Assembly (NCBI RefSeq): GCF_000003815.2
Contig: NC_049981.1
Location: forward strand, 4,189,872 to 4,251,364
Direction: 5' to 3'
From: Branchiostoma floridae
Taxonomy: Eukaryota > Chordata > Leptocardii > Amphioxiformes > Branchiostomatidae
Length of the DNA: 61,493 nt
Shown here one piece after another: positions 1 to 12,900 of this stretch. The notes below the pieces were generated by a model that did not search any database, was not told the origin of the DNA, and was given only the letters and a program-made list of their open reading frames with translations. Numbering within the stretch: the first letter of the stretch is position 1; the number at the start of each line of letters is the position of its first letter. A program made the translations under genes and the position numbers.

Positions 1-173
1 AGATAAGAACGAATTTTCTTACTTGTTGTGTATTTTGTGGTCTTCTATGTCACACTTTTACGTATTGCGCAATATCTGAATTATAACAAATCGGAGAAAA
101 TAACAAAACAGTACCGCAGTGAACGAACGCAGCAATGCCGCAAGCGTGCCGCACGTCAAGTGAGAGGGGGCCT
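1..173. mobile_element. MITE family A, 5'-truncated by the window edge
   Basis: This is the right half of a short palindromic element found again at 13385, 27284, 45841, 47555 and 56491. It shares the internal block with AATTTTCTTAC and ACGCAATATCT, then a GC-rich end with several CGCAGTG-type motifs. Its terminal inverted repeat is degraded. There is no coding capacity. Confidence 0.7.
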
Positions 174-318
174 TAACTAACCGTGGTACGTATGACATAG
201 CAAATGTAGATGTTTTACAGCGACATGGCATCAGCATGAACGACCGACTACTCCTTGTTGGTCTAGCAGAAAATGATACATAGTTAGACATTGTTGCTAG
301 AGAGCTAGTTAACACATG

Positions 319-740
319 TTATGTTCAATATCATTTTTAACACAGCGATGTGCATAGCGGCATTCACTACATTTAGGACAGAGTTATAGACTTTCCATAA
401 TGATTTGTTGATACAGAGCTAGGTAACAGGATATCTTATGTTCAATATCGTTTTACGGCCGTGCTGAACAGAGCGACATTCACTGCATTCGGGACAGAGT
501 TATAAAGGTTCCATAATCATCACGATCATTTTGTTGATAGAAAGATAGGTAAGAGTGTTAGTGACCAAAATAAAGATATCATCTCATCTCATGAACACAT
601 ATTATGTTCAATATCGTTTTATGACAGTGTTTTCAATAGCGACATTCCCTATTTTCCCAATTTAACAACATTCAACATTTATCATATGTTGAAAGAAAAC
701 TAGGTAACAAAATATTATGTTCAATATTGTTTTATAACAG
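319..740 (+). repeat. Decayed tandem copies of the exon-1 acceptor and exon start
   Basis: Three imperfect copies begin near 319, 436 and 602 with the phrase TTATGTTCAATAT. Each is followed by a degraded version of the first part of the real exon: motifs like ATAGCGGCATT and GGACAGAGTT match ATAACAG/GTAGCGGCATT/GGACGGAGTT in the functional copy, which begins at 715. Spacings are about 117, 166 and 113 bp. The older copies have lost the reading frame. This looks like a tandem duplication of an intron-end/exon-start unit in which only the last copy stayed under selection. Confidence 0.8.
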
Positions 741-908
741 TGCTGTGCGTAGCGGCATTTGCGGCTCTCGGGACGGAGTTGAACCCCTGCCGCCCGCCGT
801 CGGATGTGAAAGTGTGCGGCTGCTCGGAGGGTCTATCTAGCGCCAACCCTAACGACACCTGTACGGTGTGTGCGTGCTCCGCAGACGGCAACACCAGGGA
901 CTGCTTCG
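741..908 (+). CDS. Exon 1 (first visible): hydrophobic start and Cys-rich segment
   Basis: The exon follows ATAACAG and ends at CG/GTGAGT. It begins with the last two bases (TG) of a codon, so the preceding base lies in an upstream exon. It encodes a short hydrophobic run ([11 protein letters not shown]) and then a segment with about eight cysteines. The hydrophobic run looks like the core and cleavage region of a signal peptide whose N-terminus is encoded upstream (inference). The split codon could itself be ATG, but the peptide would then be unusually short. Confidence 0.8.
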
Positions 909-3900
909 GTGAGTTTTTATACCTGAAATTTTGAGCTAAGCAGGCACGTACGTTGAGCTGTGCCACAACCCACCGTACGTGCACATACATGCTACATACG
1001 TGCCAAAACGTGGGAAATCTTTCGGGATCCGTAAGTGGTAAGTACCGCCTCCGTACGAACTCGTAGGGAATCCGGCGGCGGGTTTTGGAGCACGTTAGAA
1101 CCGTAGAACTTAACGTGCAGGCAAAACTTTGTGTGCTGCAGATGCGCCCCCCGTACGTGCCAGTACGGGCGACGCGGCTGCCCTGTACAGCCTGAACGTT
1201 TTCAGAAATACGTGCCCAAAGCCCCGCCCCCTCCCTTCCCAAATAAAACGGAAGGAAAAATTGAACAACGGCGGGTTGTGCCTTTAGCTTTAGCAATGAC
1301 AATTTGCACCAACATGTATTATACCACACTTATCGAAAAAAGTAAGGAGTCCTTTTTGGTCAAGAGTGTAGTGTACATTTTGAATTGCCTAAAACTATAC
1401 TCTTAGCTATTACATATTGAGTTGTTGGTTATGTAACACGGAATGACCATTTACACCTAATTTGTGCATATCTATCTGAAAATTTTCTTTCAAACCATCC
1501 AGTGAAGATGCCTCTAAAGTGCTTGGTGATAACAAATTCTACACTACGATAGTTCTGGGAAAATACAACGTTTTGAACACATGAATCCTCATTTATTCCA
1601 CTACAGATTATGAGAAATGTGTTCTCAAACTTAGAGCCTTGAAACCTTTTTGTCCTTTTTTTTCTGTGTGTTTCGTTGACCAAGGACACGGAAGCACTGG
1701 GGTGTGCACTGTTTAGAGCTATTTATCATGCTTCATTGAGTTTATAGGACGCTTCTTTTCATGCACTGTGCATGATTATCCTTGATCTGCTGGACTCTTT
1801 CAATGACACCACAATTTACGAAATGTAAACAAATGGCAAAGGTTACATTAGCAAAGATTAAAACATGTTGTGCAACAGTTGCTGGATTGTCTTCCAAGGA
1901 CAACGAAGTTGCGCTACTAAAACCCAACAAAGGTGTTGTTATCCTTGATCAAATTATTCTTAAAAAGGAAAATTATCTAGGATATACGTACATCAAATAA
2001 GGTTGGAAAGGTTTAGGGTTTAATACAGAATCCCTTTTTCAAGACAGAAATGCGATTGTTGGACGTAGTTCTCAATCCGTCCCAAAATGGCATGACACTG
2101 TTAAAATGTGTTTTCCGAAGCTAAGAAGTACATAACGTTAAGTGTATGTAACAAAGAAAATCAACAACATGTAATCCCAAACAATGAGTGGCATCTGTAT
2201 CTATATAGCCGGTACAACCGCCCTTCGGTGTAACACATCAGCTTCGCAGGCACGCGGTGCGGCAGCAGCTAGTTATATTACACTGAACGACCCGGCCGTC
2301 ACACCTAACTTTGCACATCTATCTGCAAGCGTTCTGTAAAACTATCCAAAGAACATGCCCTTCTTGGTGCTTGGTGATAGCAAATTCCACTCTACGACAG
2401 TTCTGGGAAAAAACGAATATTGAACACATCAATCCTAGGTTGATAACTCTTGTACTTGAAGTCATGGGCCTCATGGCTGTTTCTTGCTTTGTGTTTTTGA
2501 GCTGGTATTAGATGCTTATCAGTCGGTACGTCCACCAGTTTATTAGTCATTTTGTACATCATGCAAAGTCTGGACATTTTCCTTCTGTCTTCCAGTGATG
2601 TCCACTGCAGATCTGTTTTCATTAGTGCTCATTCATAAGGCACAAAAACTTTAAAAGCTAGCTCTGTAATGCAGTCACAATTAATCACCCCCTTCGTCTA
2701 AATGCATTTGTAATGTCTGTTTTACCAAAAACCAGTGTTGTAGTGTGCGTAGTCCAGTAGTTAGCGGACCTGCCTCTGGAACTAGAAGCCGTGAGTTTGA
2801 TTCCGGCTGAGTCGCTCATCCGACATGCACTTTACTGGCCATGGACAGGGTCACAGTCCTTATACCCCTGTCACATTATCCACGATCTTCGGGCGTGTCG
2901 ATGGAAGATCGGCTATATTTAAGAGGGTTGCGGGCCACTTTCTCTTGTCGAAAAGAGGCTATGAGAATTTTCTCAGTACATGTAAATACTGTATATAGCT
3001 AATCTCCAAGCAGATCCTACGGTAGCATTAGATAGTATCAAAAGCTGGCAGAGGAGTGAAGTCGGCTCAGGAGTGTGTTTTGCTGCCGGGCCTGCTATAT
3101 GGCAAATGGACACGTCTTGGCTGACTATCTCCTGGCCAGTTTGGTACTATCTTATGCCATTGTAGGATTTGCTTGGAGATTAGTGTATAGCGTCTGTCTT
3201 CTATGTCATGACCAGCTTTTCAGTGAGCTAAAACTGGATCTAGATCATTTCCCTTGTTGTCCAGGAAACAGACTGATGACATGTATGGCTGTGTACAAAT
3301 TGTGCAAACGTGCTATGTTTTTTAGCTAACCCTGTTGATTTCACCATTATCCTTATTTGGTATTATATTGACGTCCTTGATTAAACCAAGGCCTATTCTG
3401 ACGTCAACGCTTGTGGTTAAAAGGTTTTTGTATGTAACATAAGGCCACACCCGCTTTTTCCTCGCTTATTTGATTTTAAGCCTTCTGATATCACAGAAAA
3501 CAGATTTTGTGTAAAGTCATATTTCATTCCAATGGATACTAATTTTTTTAGAAAACCACCATTGTCCTACGTATGTTGTTACGTCATTCTTTCTTTCTTG
3601 TACTTTATTCCTCCCTTGGGAGAGCATTGCATAGCTGAAGTATTTACAAAGGGGAAGCCATGACATTAAACATGTGGTACATAGCAATCCTGTTAAAATA
3701 AAATAAATTATATCCTTATATTGTTGTAATTTCGTACTCATATTTACAATCTCTCAGAGGGCAGGTGAACGAACCTGCCAGGGGTATCCCATGCCCCAAA
3801 CGTCTAGTCTACTGATGACCATTGGGACATTAAAAAAATCACTCGATCAGATCTATCATACCATAATAACTGTCTCTTCTCGTCTCTATTTCTGCGCATT

Positions 3901-6900
3901 GTACACATAACTCTCAAGAGTTCTCTAAAGTTCTTTAGAGTTCCACTTTCAAGGTTCAGTGACCATTTCCGTATCGTTCTCTACAACTCCTTGTGACTCT
4001 ACGCAGTTCAGTTCTCTACAGCTCGTATGTTTAACTCACAGTCTAGCTTCTGTCGAGGCTGTGTTGTAGCCTTTGTTGGGGTAGTTTAAGTCTAGCTCTT
4101 TTCAGCTCTTTCTTCTTCTCTCGTATGTACGTCCTCAGCTCTCGTGTGTTCTATTCTCTTTCCCCGTGCTGCAGTTTTGCCTCTCTTTCCAGGTGGCGTG
4201 CTTTAATGCCATGGCTGCCAGAGGGCGGAGCAATCTGGCCGTTGTTGTGATGAAGGCGCTCCACACAGCTGGTTCTACGGCTTCTTCCACTATCTCGGCA
4301 CCCAGCATGACCTCTGTGAATCTCTCATCTGGTTGCTCGTGCACTTTTGCCATGACTCTTACTCCCAGGGTGTTTGCTATTTCTTCCGCCAGGGTTTGTC
4401 GTAAGTGGTTAAAAGTGAAACATCTGGTGAATAGATGACCGACCAAGTCTTCTGTAGCGTTGTGGCAGGTTGGACATGCTTTTACGGTGTGTCTGGTTGG
4501 GATGGTACTGAGGAGTATGAGGTTCTTAAGGTCTCTCTGATACTCTGGCTGTTGTCTTGCTAGTGTCCATAGCTTGTGGGGTTTGTTGTTTGTCTGGTGG
4601 ACTCTGTAGAACCTGTGGCAGTTGGTTTCGGATGCAGTGCTTTCCCTCCACCTCTCACTCTCTTGTGTCTGTATTGTCGTCTTTACTAGATGTTTCCATG
4701 TATCTACTGTAGGGAAGTCTGTTGTCAACCAGTATCCTTCCAGCCACTCCACCAGGCCATATTCCTTAGCAACTTCAAAACACTCGTCCACAAATCCTCT
4801 TGTCTTACTGCCTGGCTTTGCTAGGATGTAGGAGTACAGCCTGATGAGGAACACTCTCTTTGCAAGTACAGTGTTTTGCAGACTGACGAGCTTTCCGAAA
4901 AGGCAGAGTTTACATTTGTCCAGGATTGACTTCAGACTTGTCAGTCCTATTGCACTAAGACACGCCGTCGTCTCTGTCTGAAAGTGCATGCCTTGCATGT
5001 TTTTTGCTCCCCTTCTGTGCACTCTCTCTAGTTTAAGTAGATCGCTGCTTGAAGGGTCCCAAAACTCGCACCCATGTAGCATGCTGGGAATGACCAATGT
5101 GTTGTACAAGGTCTTGTAGATTAGCGGCCTGGGGTGTTGTCCTTCAGAACCTGTTGTCAGAATCGCACTAATCTTTCCCTTCCCTTTTCTGCATGCCCCC
5201 TCAATGGGTTCTTTTGATAACATGTTGGCAGAGTGTTGTACCCCAACATGCGTTACTGTAGCTGTCTCCGGTATAGAACTTGTTCCCATTTTCCACAAGG
5301 TTGTTTCACTGGCCACGTTATGGCTGTTAGTTGTCTGCCCAAAGATGATGCATTTACTTTTTCCTGGTGCAAATTCAAATCTCCATCTTTTTCCATAACC
5401 TTCCATCGTGTCGATCATTCTCTGCAGCCCTGTCTGTGTGCTCGCCAGCAGACATATGTCATCCGCTAAGGCAGGCGAAGCACAACTGATCCCTCCTATG
5501 CTCACTCCTCCCGACTGTAGCTGTAGTTCGTCGTGTACATCATCTGTTGCTAGTAGATAGCAGGTAAGGGACAATACACCTCCTTGGTTCACACCTCTTG
5601 AAGTGCTGAATTCTCTGGAAAAGCCTCCATTCAGCATGACAGAATATGTACAACCGGTGTGCATGAGCTTGAGGAGTCTCCATAGTCTGCCATTTACTCC
5701 TTTCTTGTACATTTTAAACAACATTCCCTCCAGCCAGACTGTGTCGTAAGCTTTCTTTGTATCAAGGAAGCAGCCGTATACTAGGCTGCCTCTTTCAATG
5801 TAGTGGTTGATCACTTCTCTCACAATGAAGGCGGTAGTGATGTTGCTGCATCCAACTTGTCCCCCATTCTGGAGTTGGTGAGGTATACTTCTATCATGTA
5901 GCCAAGGACTCCATCTATTAAACAATGTCCTCTCCCATACTTTAGAAATGACAGGTAGCAGCGTCACACCCCGGTGCGAGTCCATGTCTGTTTTGTTTGT
6001 TTTGCCTTGCTTAAGGAGGGGTATCTTCAGTCCTTTCTTAAAGCCCTCTGGGATGTGTTCTTTCTCTCTTATTGCATTGAACAGCAATGTCAAACGAGCC
6101 CACAATGCCTCACCTCCATACTTGATATGTTCGTATACCAGGCCATCTCTGCCTCCACTCTTTCCATTCTTCAAACCCTTGCAAACAGAGGCTACCTCTT
6201 GTGGGGAGAAGGGTTCTTCCAGTATCCCTTCCAGGTTGTTGTAGCTTTCTTCTTCCATCTTGGCTACCTCTTCTGTGATTTGGTTCTTGTGTATTTCATC
6301 AAAGCGCATGGCTTCCTCTTCCTGTTCGTTGCCCAATGTCTCAAAGTGTCTTGCCCAAGTTTCTCTCACTTGACTGGGATTGTTGATGACTTGTTCCCCC
6401 ACTTTTACTGCTTGCGGCCTGTTGGTTCTGCCCTTTCTCTGTCGGATCTTTTTCCAGAACTCTTTGTCGTTAGATGCTGCTAGGACTGCCAGCTCTTCAT
6501 TCTGTTTGGCTTCTTGTAAGAGCTTTGCTTTCCTCAGTTCTGACCTGAACTGGTTCTTCCTCTCTTTATAAGCCTTGTACAGTTGGTTCTCTTTTTCTCT
6601 TGGTTTTCCCCCTTCTTTCCATTGTATCCAAGCGCTCACTTGTTGCTGGTGCGCTTCTGTCAGCATTGGTGACCAGTAGGGTTTCTGGTGTTTCTTGCAC
6701 TTATTTGTGGGTATCACTTCTTCTCCTGTTGTTCTCAGTACTGTTATTATTGTATCAAGATCTTTCTCTATGGACTCTGCTGACCATGTGGCTGGAGCAC
6801 TGTTTGCTTCTAGCCTCTCACTCACTCTTTTTTTGTAAGTCTCTTTGATTGTCTGGTCTCCATCTCTGTGCCAGTTGAGTTTTGGTCTGATCACTGCTTC

Positions 6901-9900
6901 TTCGAACTCATTTGGTTTGTTGACGAATGAGGCAACTATGGGGCTATGATCTGATAAGTTGAGGCTGCAATCACCAATCACTTTGCATGAGACTGCTTCT
7001 GTTGACAGAGAGTAAGGTATGAGGATGTGGTCTATCGTGGACAAGTGCTTGTCTCCATTAGCTTGAAAGGTATGGAGTGGTCCCTTGCAGAGATGGCTCA
7101 AGTTCAGAGAAAACAAGTCCAGTTCATCTAGTGTGCCCCATAGTTCTTTGCCCAGTTTGGATGGCTGACCTCTGCCTCTTGGGCCTCCCTGTTTGCCGAG
7201 GTCTGCATTAAAGTCTCCGACAAAGATCACTTCACCTTCATTTTCGTACTTTCTGCATAACTCTGTCATAATGTCCAAGTGCTCTCTGTAATTGTCTATT
7301 GTCAAGCCACTATGTGGCATATAGGCTGCAAAGACAAAGATTTTCTGGCCGCTTTGGAGTCTTACTCTCAGTCCAATAATCCTGTCATTGCCATCTTCCA
7401 GTTTGTGCACTGCATAGTCAATACTCTCCTTCCACAGTAAGGCAACTCCACCTTGCCCTCTTCTCCAACTTGTGGTATGTTTGAATTCCTTTAGCCGGTT
7501 ATCTGCTCTCCCCCACCCTCTGTGGCTCTTCATCACTTTGTCAAGTTCTGGTAGTGCATCTTGGTATAGCCAGTGTTCGGTAACTGCAAGGATGTCTATA
7601 TGAGCCAGCTGTTTCCTTATGAATGGCAGTGCTGTCACTAGTCCTCTGGCATTATAGCAGCCAACTGTTAGCTCTTCAGATGAATCTGCTGTAGTAGCTC
7701 GGGCTCTACTGTTGGTTTCTGTCATAGTGGGTGTAGCCGTGTATCCTGTCTGCTCCTGACTCTGTCTCCTTACTCTTGTACACTCTCTCTGACACCCACT
7801 CTCTGCATCTTACTCCTCTTGGCCAAAAGTTTTCTTCTGTCACCCTGTGGGCTTGGTGCAATAACACATTTACTCTGGCAAAGGCCATGTCCTTTTGTTT
7901 GTTCATCATCACCCTTACAAAAGTTAGCTGTACTCCTTTGCTGTCAGCGTATCTGTAGATTGTGTCTTGTAGCTTCTTGGTCTCAGTTCTCTTCATGTAG
8001 CCCAGGAAGAATCTCTTTCTCTTCAGTCTGTGTCTCTCAATTCCAACAAAGTCTGAGAACTCTGTGCTGTTCTCATTATTCTCCTCAATGCACCTCTGTT
8101 GTGTGTGGTTAGGGGAACCTGTGACTTTCCCTGCAAATGTTGTTCTCTCCAAGGGTTGTGCTCCACCCCCTATTGTGTCACAGTGCTGTGTGTCGTCAAC
8201 ACCTTCTCTGTGCGCTCCACGCCTGGGTACATCATATGACCATGCTCCTGTCGTGCTTACATGTTTGCTTGGTTGGTATTTGTTTCCTCGTCTCTGTAGT
8301 CTATCTCCTCTCTCTACTGTTGTGACAGAACTTGCTACCCTGTCTCTCTCCCATGTGTGCTGTTGTGTTTTGTCTTTTCTGATAGAAGGGCTTTGAGGGT
8401 TTCTCTTCCTGTGTTCTTTCGTCCCTTCCGCCCCAACACTGAGTGTCATCTCTGCTGTCTCTAATGTGTTACTATAAGGGGGGTGTCTTTCCTGCACTTG
8501 TGTCACAGCTTCTTTGTAGGTCTTGACCTGTGTATTTTCTGGTTTCCTCCCCTCTTGTAACCTGTTTGTCTGTTTAGAAGGTCTTCTTTGTGCATTCACT
8601 TTCTCTTCTTGGTTCTCGCCCTCTGGACTTCGACCACTGTCTCCTGGCCCTGTACTGCTTTGATCTGATCTGATCACAGCCCCCTGTTGTCTGGTCTTTT
8701 CTTTGTTTTGTACTGGTAACTGTTCAGGAACCCTGTGTGTTGTCGTCTGTACTATTTCATCTCTCTTTTCTCTCCCGTTCCTGATTGGGCTGGGGTCCAG
8801 GTTGATAATACTGCCCTCGTCAGTCTGGTTTATGTTACAGTTCTCTTCTGTGCTTCCACTTCTGCTTATTTTTCCAGGCAGGCCTGTTTCTGCGTGTACC
8901 AGTTTTTGTTCGTGTCGCAGGTTGACCTGGTTTCTGTCTGTGTTGTCTGGGATTTGTGGATTGTCTCGTGCTTCCTGTAGGTAGGTTGTTATTACATCTT
9001 CATCCTGAGCTTCGTTCAATGCTTCTTCTGCAGATTTTTCACGACTCCTGTTTCTCCTTGACTGGTTACTTTCAGTGGTACTCCCCATTTTCTGACTCTT
9101 TATCTGTCCTGTTGTTTCACATGTGAGGCAGCTTGTTGTGGAGCTCTTAGGTTCTAGGTAGTCCAACCTCTCCTTCATCTCTTTAATTCTCTCGTGTGTT
9201 GTAGACAGACCGTACTCTTGCTCTCTGATCCTTTCTTCCAGCGAGAAGGCCAGGCTCTGTACATATTTGGTAATATTTCCAAACTCTTTTTCTGTGTCAG
9301 ACTTCTTGGCAGAGCCTTGCAGAGTGTGGATTTCTGTCTCTAGGGAAAGGATCTTGTTGTTGCATGTTGAAACTGTGGTCTGTATTCTTACTTGAGTTGC
9401 TTCTAGTTTCTTCAGCTTCCCTTTCATACTTTCTATATCTTCTGATAATACAAGTTGAGATCCCTTGTTGGTTGCTAACTCGTCCTGTATACCTTTGAGT
9501 TGCCTGTCACAGTGTTCGGTTACATCAACCCTCGCTTCTTCGTGGTGTTTCACCCTATTGCTCATGCTCGTAAGCTTCTCATTCACTTCTCTCATTTCTG
9601 TCTTCAGCATCTCTCTCAGACTTGCATTTTCCGCCAGTATTTTTGCTACCACATCTTCATCCTCCCCCTCTTCTAGGATAGTGTTCAGCCCTCTACTCCT
9701 TGTGATAGCTGGACTCTGCCATGTGTTGTTCTGGGTACCATGGGGGAACATTTTCTTTATCTCTGCCAGGTTCCTCCCACCTTCTATAAACTGGAATAAG
9801 GCACAACAATCTTCTGCTAACCTGTTAGCGACTGGCTCAGTGTTAGCTCTGTATGTTCTTTTCTTTGGCTGCCCCTGTGGGCAATCCCTCCTCTGTTGTC

Positions 9901-12900
9901 TGGCTATTGCAAACAAGGCCTCTCTTGTGTGGTTCAGTATGTGTTCGTTGTAGCTACTGGCTGCAAGTACCTTCCTTTTGGCTGCATTCCTGTCAAGGCC
10001 TTCTATGTGGTTCCTCACCAGCTCCAGGATCTCTCTGGGTGTCTCTGCGTCATCTTCAAAGGAGATGTCTTCTATCCCTCTGAGCCACATCCCCGAGCCC
10101 TCCAGCTCCTCTTCTCCCGTGGCTGCATGTGTGCTCTCCTCCTCTCCTGTCGGCTCACCCTCCATACGTGGTGTTTACGTCTGTCGGTTGCTAGCCCCTT
10201 TCAGTCAAGGCCCCCTAAGGTGGCCCCGGAACGTCCTGTAAAGTACAAAAATGCTCACCAGTATACAAATTCTCCAACAATCAACGTGCACTGCTTGTTG
10301 GCAGCCCTTGATAAAGCTTCAGAACCAAGTACTGGCTACCCACCGGCATGGGCCCGTTTTTCAGGGCCCACTGATGTTACTGCGTCACGCCGGTGGGGAG
10401 GGGGGCGCCGTGCGTCTGTCGCTTCGGTCTGGTTTCTCAGCACCCGGTCTTCTCTCTAGGGTCAGACGTGTTCCCCGGTATTCTTCAGTTCCTTGTCCAC
10501 ATCTACTGAAGATCAGGGTCCTCCAACGGCCTTTTAGTGCATCAAGCAACCGACTTTGTCGGAGAGAAAGTTGGACCCGCACAGTGCACAGGGAGGTCGT
10601 TGATCGGTGGTCATTTTGTACATCATGCAAAGTCTGGACATTTTCCTTCTGTCTTCCAGTGATGTCCACTGCAGATCTGTTTTCATTAGTGCTCATTCAT
10701 TAGGCACAAAAACTTTAAAAGCTAGCTCTGTAATGCAGTCACAATTAATCACCCCCTTCGTCTAAATGCATTTGTAATGTCTGTTTTACCAAAAACCAGT
10801 GTTGTAGTGTGCGTAGTCCAGTAGTTAGCGGACCTGCCTCTGGAACTAGAAGCCGTGAGTTTGATTCCGGCTGAGTCGCTCATCCGACATGCACTTTACT
10901 GGCCATGGACAGGGTCACAGTCCTTATACCCCTGTCACATTATCCACGATCTTCGGGCGTGTCGATGGAAGATCGGCTATATTTAAGAGGGTTGCGGGCC
11001 ACTTTCTCTTGTCGAAAAGAGGCTATGAGAATTTTCTCAGTACATGTAAATACTGTATATAGCTAATCTCCAAGCAGATCCTACGGTAGCATTAGATAGT
11101 ATCAAAAGCTGGCAGAGGAGTGAAGTCGGCTCAGGAGTGTGTTTTGCTGCCGGGCCTGCTATATGGCAAATGGACACGTCTTGGCTGACTATCTCCTGGC
11201 CAGTTTGGTACTATCATATGCCATTGTAGGATTTGCTTGGAGATTAGTGTATAGCGTCTGTCTTCTATGTCATGACCAGCTTTTCAGTGAGCTAAAACTG
11301 GATCTAGATCATTTCCCTTGTTGTCCAGGAAACAGACTGATGACATGTATGGCTGTGTACAAATTGTGCAAACGTGCTATGTTTTTTAGCTAACCCTGTT
11401 GATTTCACCATTATCCTTATTTGGTATTATATTGGCGTCCTTGATTAAACCAAGGCCTATTCTGACGTCAGTGCTTGTGGTTGAAAGGCTTTTGTATGTA
11501 ACATAAGGCCACACCCGCTTTTTCCTCGCTTCTTTGATTTTAAGCCTTCTGATATCACAGAAAACAGATTTTGTGTACAATCATATTTCATTCCAATGGA
11601 TACTAATTTTTTTAGAAAACCACCATTGTCCTACGTATGTTGTTACGTCATTCATTCATTCATTCATTCATTCATTCATTCATTCATTCATTCATTCATT
11701 CATTCATTCATTCATTCATTCATTCATTCATTCATTCATTCATTCATTCATTCATTCATTGCCATCAAGGCCTTCTCAAGAATGTCTTCAACATCTTAAT
11801 ATCTCAAGAGTGCATACCTCAGGGAGGACTGTTATTGCATTTAGTACATGTCTGAAAGTTCACTTTTGTTTTAACTGGGAAGCTGGCTGAATTATGACAG
11901 TTGCATTCTACCTTTTGTTTGAAAGGTGCTGGAAATAGCTTTTTGTAAGGTTCAGTGACTAAAAGTTGAATGTTTTCTATAACCATTTTATGGCCATAGA
12001 GGTAGTGAGTCGATACCCACTGTTTTTACACTACAGTATTGGAAGGTGGAGTCCAACCCTCTCCTTCCACCGCCCTTTACCTCCTTAACCTAAGCCAGGT
12101 ACCCAATTTTTTGCACGTAGGTTGGGTGAGGAAAGTCTTGCACTAGTAGGGAGCTCGAGCCTATCCGAAGATTACAAGATCGGAAGCATGACTAGCCTGA
12201 GTTCCATCCTAAGTAGGGACCGCTGGCTCAATACGCTTGCTTGCTTGACAGGATTTGAAGGCAGAACTTGTGGCTTCTGGACAAAACACTCTGACGTATA
12301 TATGCTACATGATGCTTCCAATCATTGAAACATTTTTAGCCAAGGATGTTACATTCTTCAGTTAAAATCCTTGCTTTAACCTAGGCTAGTACTGGCAAAG
12401 AATTTTGTTAGGTAACGCAAAACCTTTCCAACTTTATGTATGCCTTATGACCCCGCCCATGATTGAACAATATTTAGCCAAAGATGCTACATCCATTCCG
12501 TTAAATCCTTGCTTCAACCAAGGCCAGTACTGACAAATGATTTTCTTGTGCAAGGCCAAACATTTCCAACTTTATGTTTGCCTTATGGCCCCGCCCATGA
12601 TTGAACAATCTTTAGCCAAGGACGTTACCTTCATTCGAATATTCAGGTAAAATCTTTGCTCCAACCAAGGCCAGCACTGACAAAGGCTTTTTGTTATGTA
12701 AGGCCAAACCTTTCTAACTTTATGTACGTAACCCTACCCATAATTGAACAATCTTTAGCCAAGGATGTTGCGTTCATTGCTTAAATTCCTTGCTTCAAAC
12801 AAGGCCAGTACTAACAAAGACTTTTGTTGTCCAAAGCCAAACCTTTCTAACTTTATGTATGCCTCATGACCCCGCCCCTGATTGAACAATCTTTAGCCAA

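Larger units (their letters stand above)
3589..10609 (-). mobile_element. Full-length non-LTR retrotransposon (LINE), antisense in intron 1
   Basis: The element is about 7.0 kb. On the minus strand it has a 5' UTR of about 440 bp (10609-10166), ORF1 (10165-7706), ORF2 (7725-4135) and a 3' UTR of about 550 bp. The 3' UTR ends with AATAAA near 3609 and a GAAAGAAAG tail abutting the GTCATT at 3583. Both ORFs are open and the endonuclease and RT catalytic motifs are present, so it may be autonomous. It shows the general CR1/L2/Jockey-type two-ORF layout, but I do not assign a clade. It is flanked on both sides by the 1043-bp direct repeat. Confidence 0.93.

Noticed and set aside
3075-3329. 84-aa Cys-rich ORF (also at 11139-11393)
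   Set aside because: It is identical in both repeat copies but has no recognisable domain, and its codon pattern gives no sign of coding. It was considered a chance ORF inside the direct repeat.
4166-10459. Many plus-strand ORFs over the LINE
   Set aside because: They are antisense shadows of the two LINE ORFs on the minus strand.
2546-11652. LTR retrotransposon interpretation of the 1043-bp direct repeats
   Set aside because: The repeats lack TG...CA ends, contain an older LINE fragment and a SINE head, and the interior is a LINE with no gag, protease, integrase or primer-binding site.
11534-11890. ORF encoding repeated His-Ser-Phe-Ile
   Set aside because: It is the (ATTC)n microsatellite next to the direct repeat, not a gene. 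The same applies to 22593-23133 and 41298-41899.
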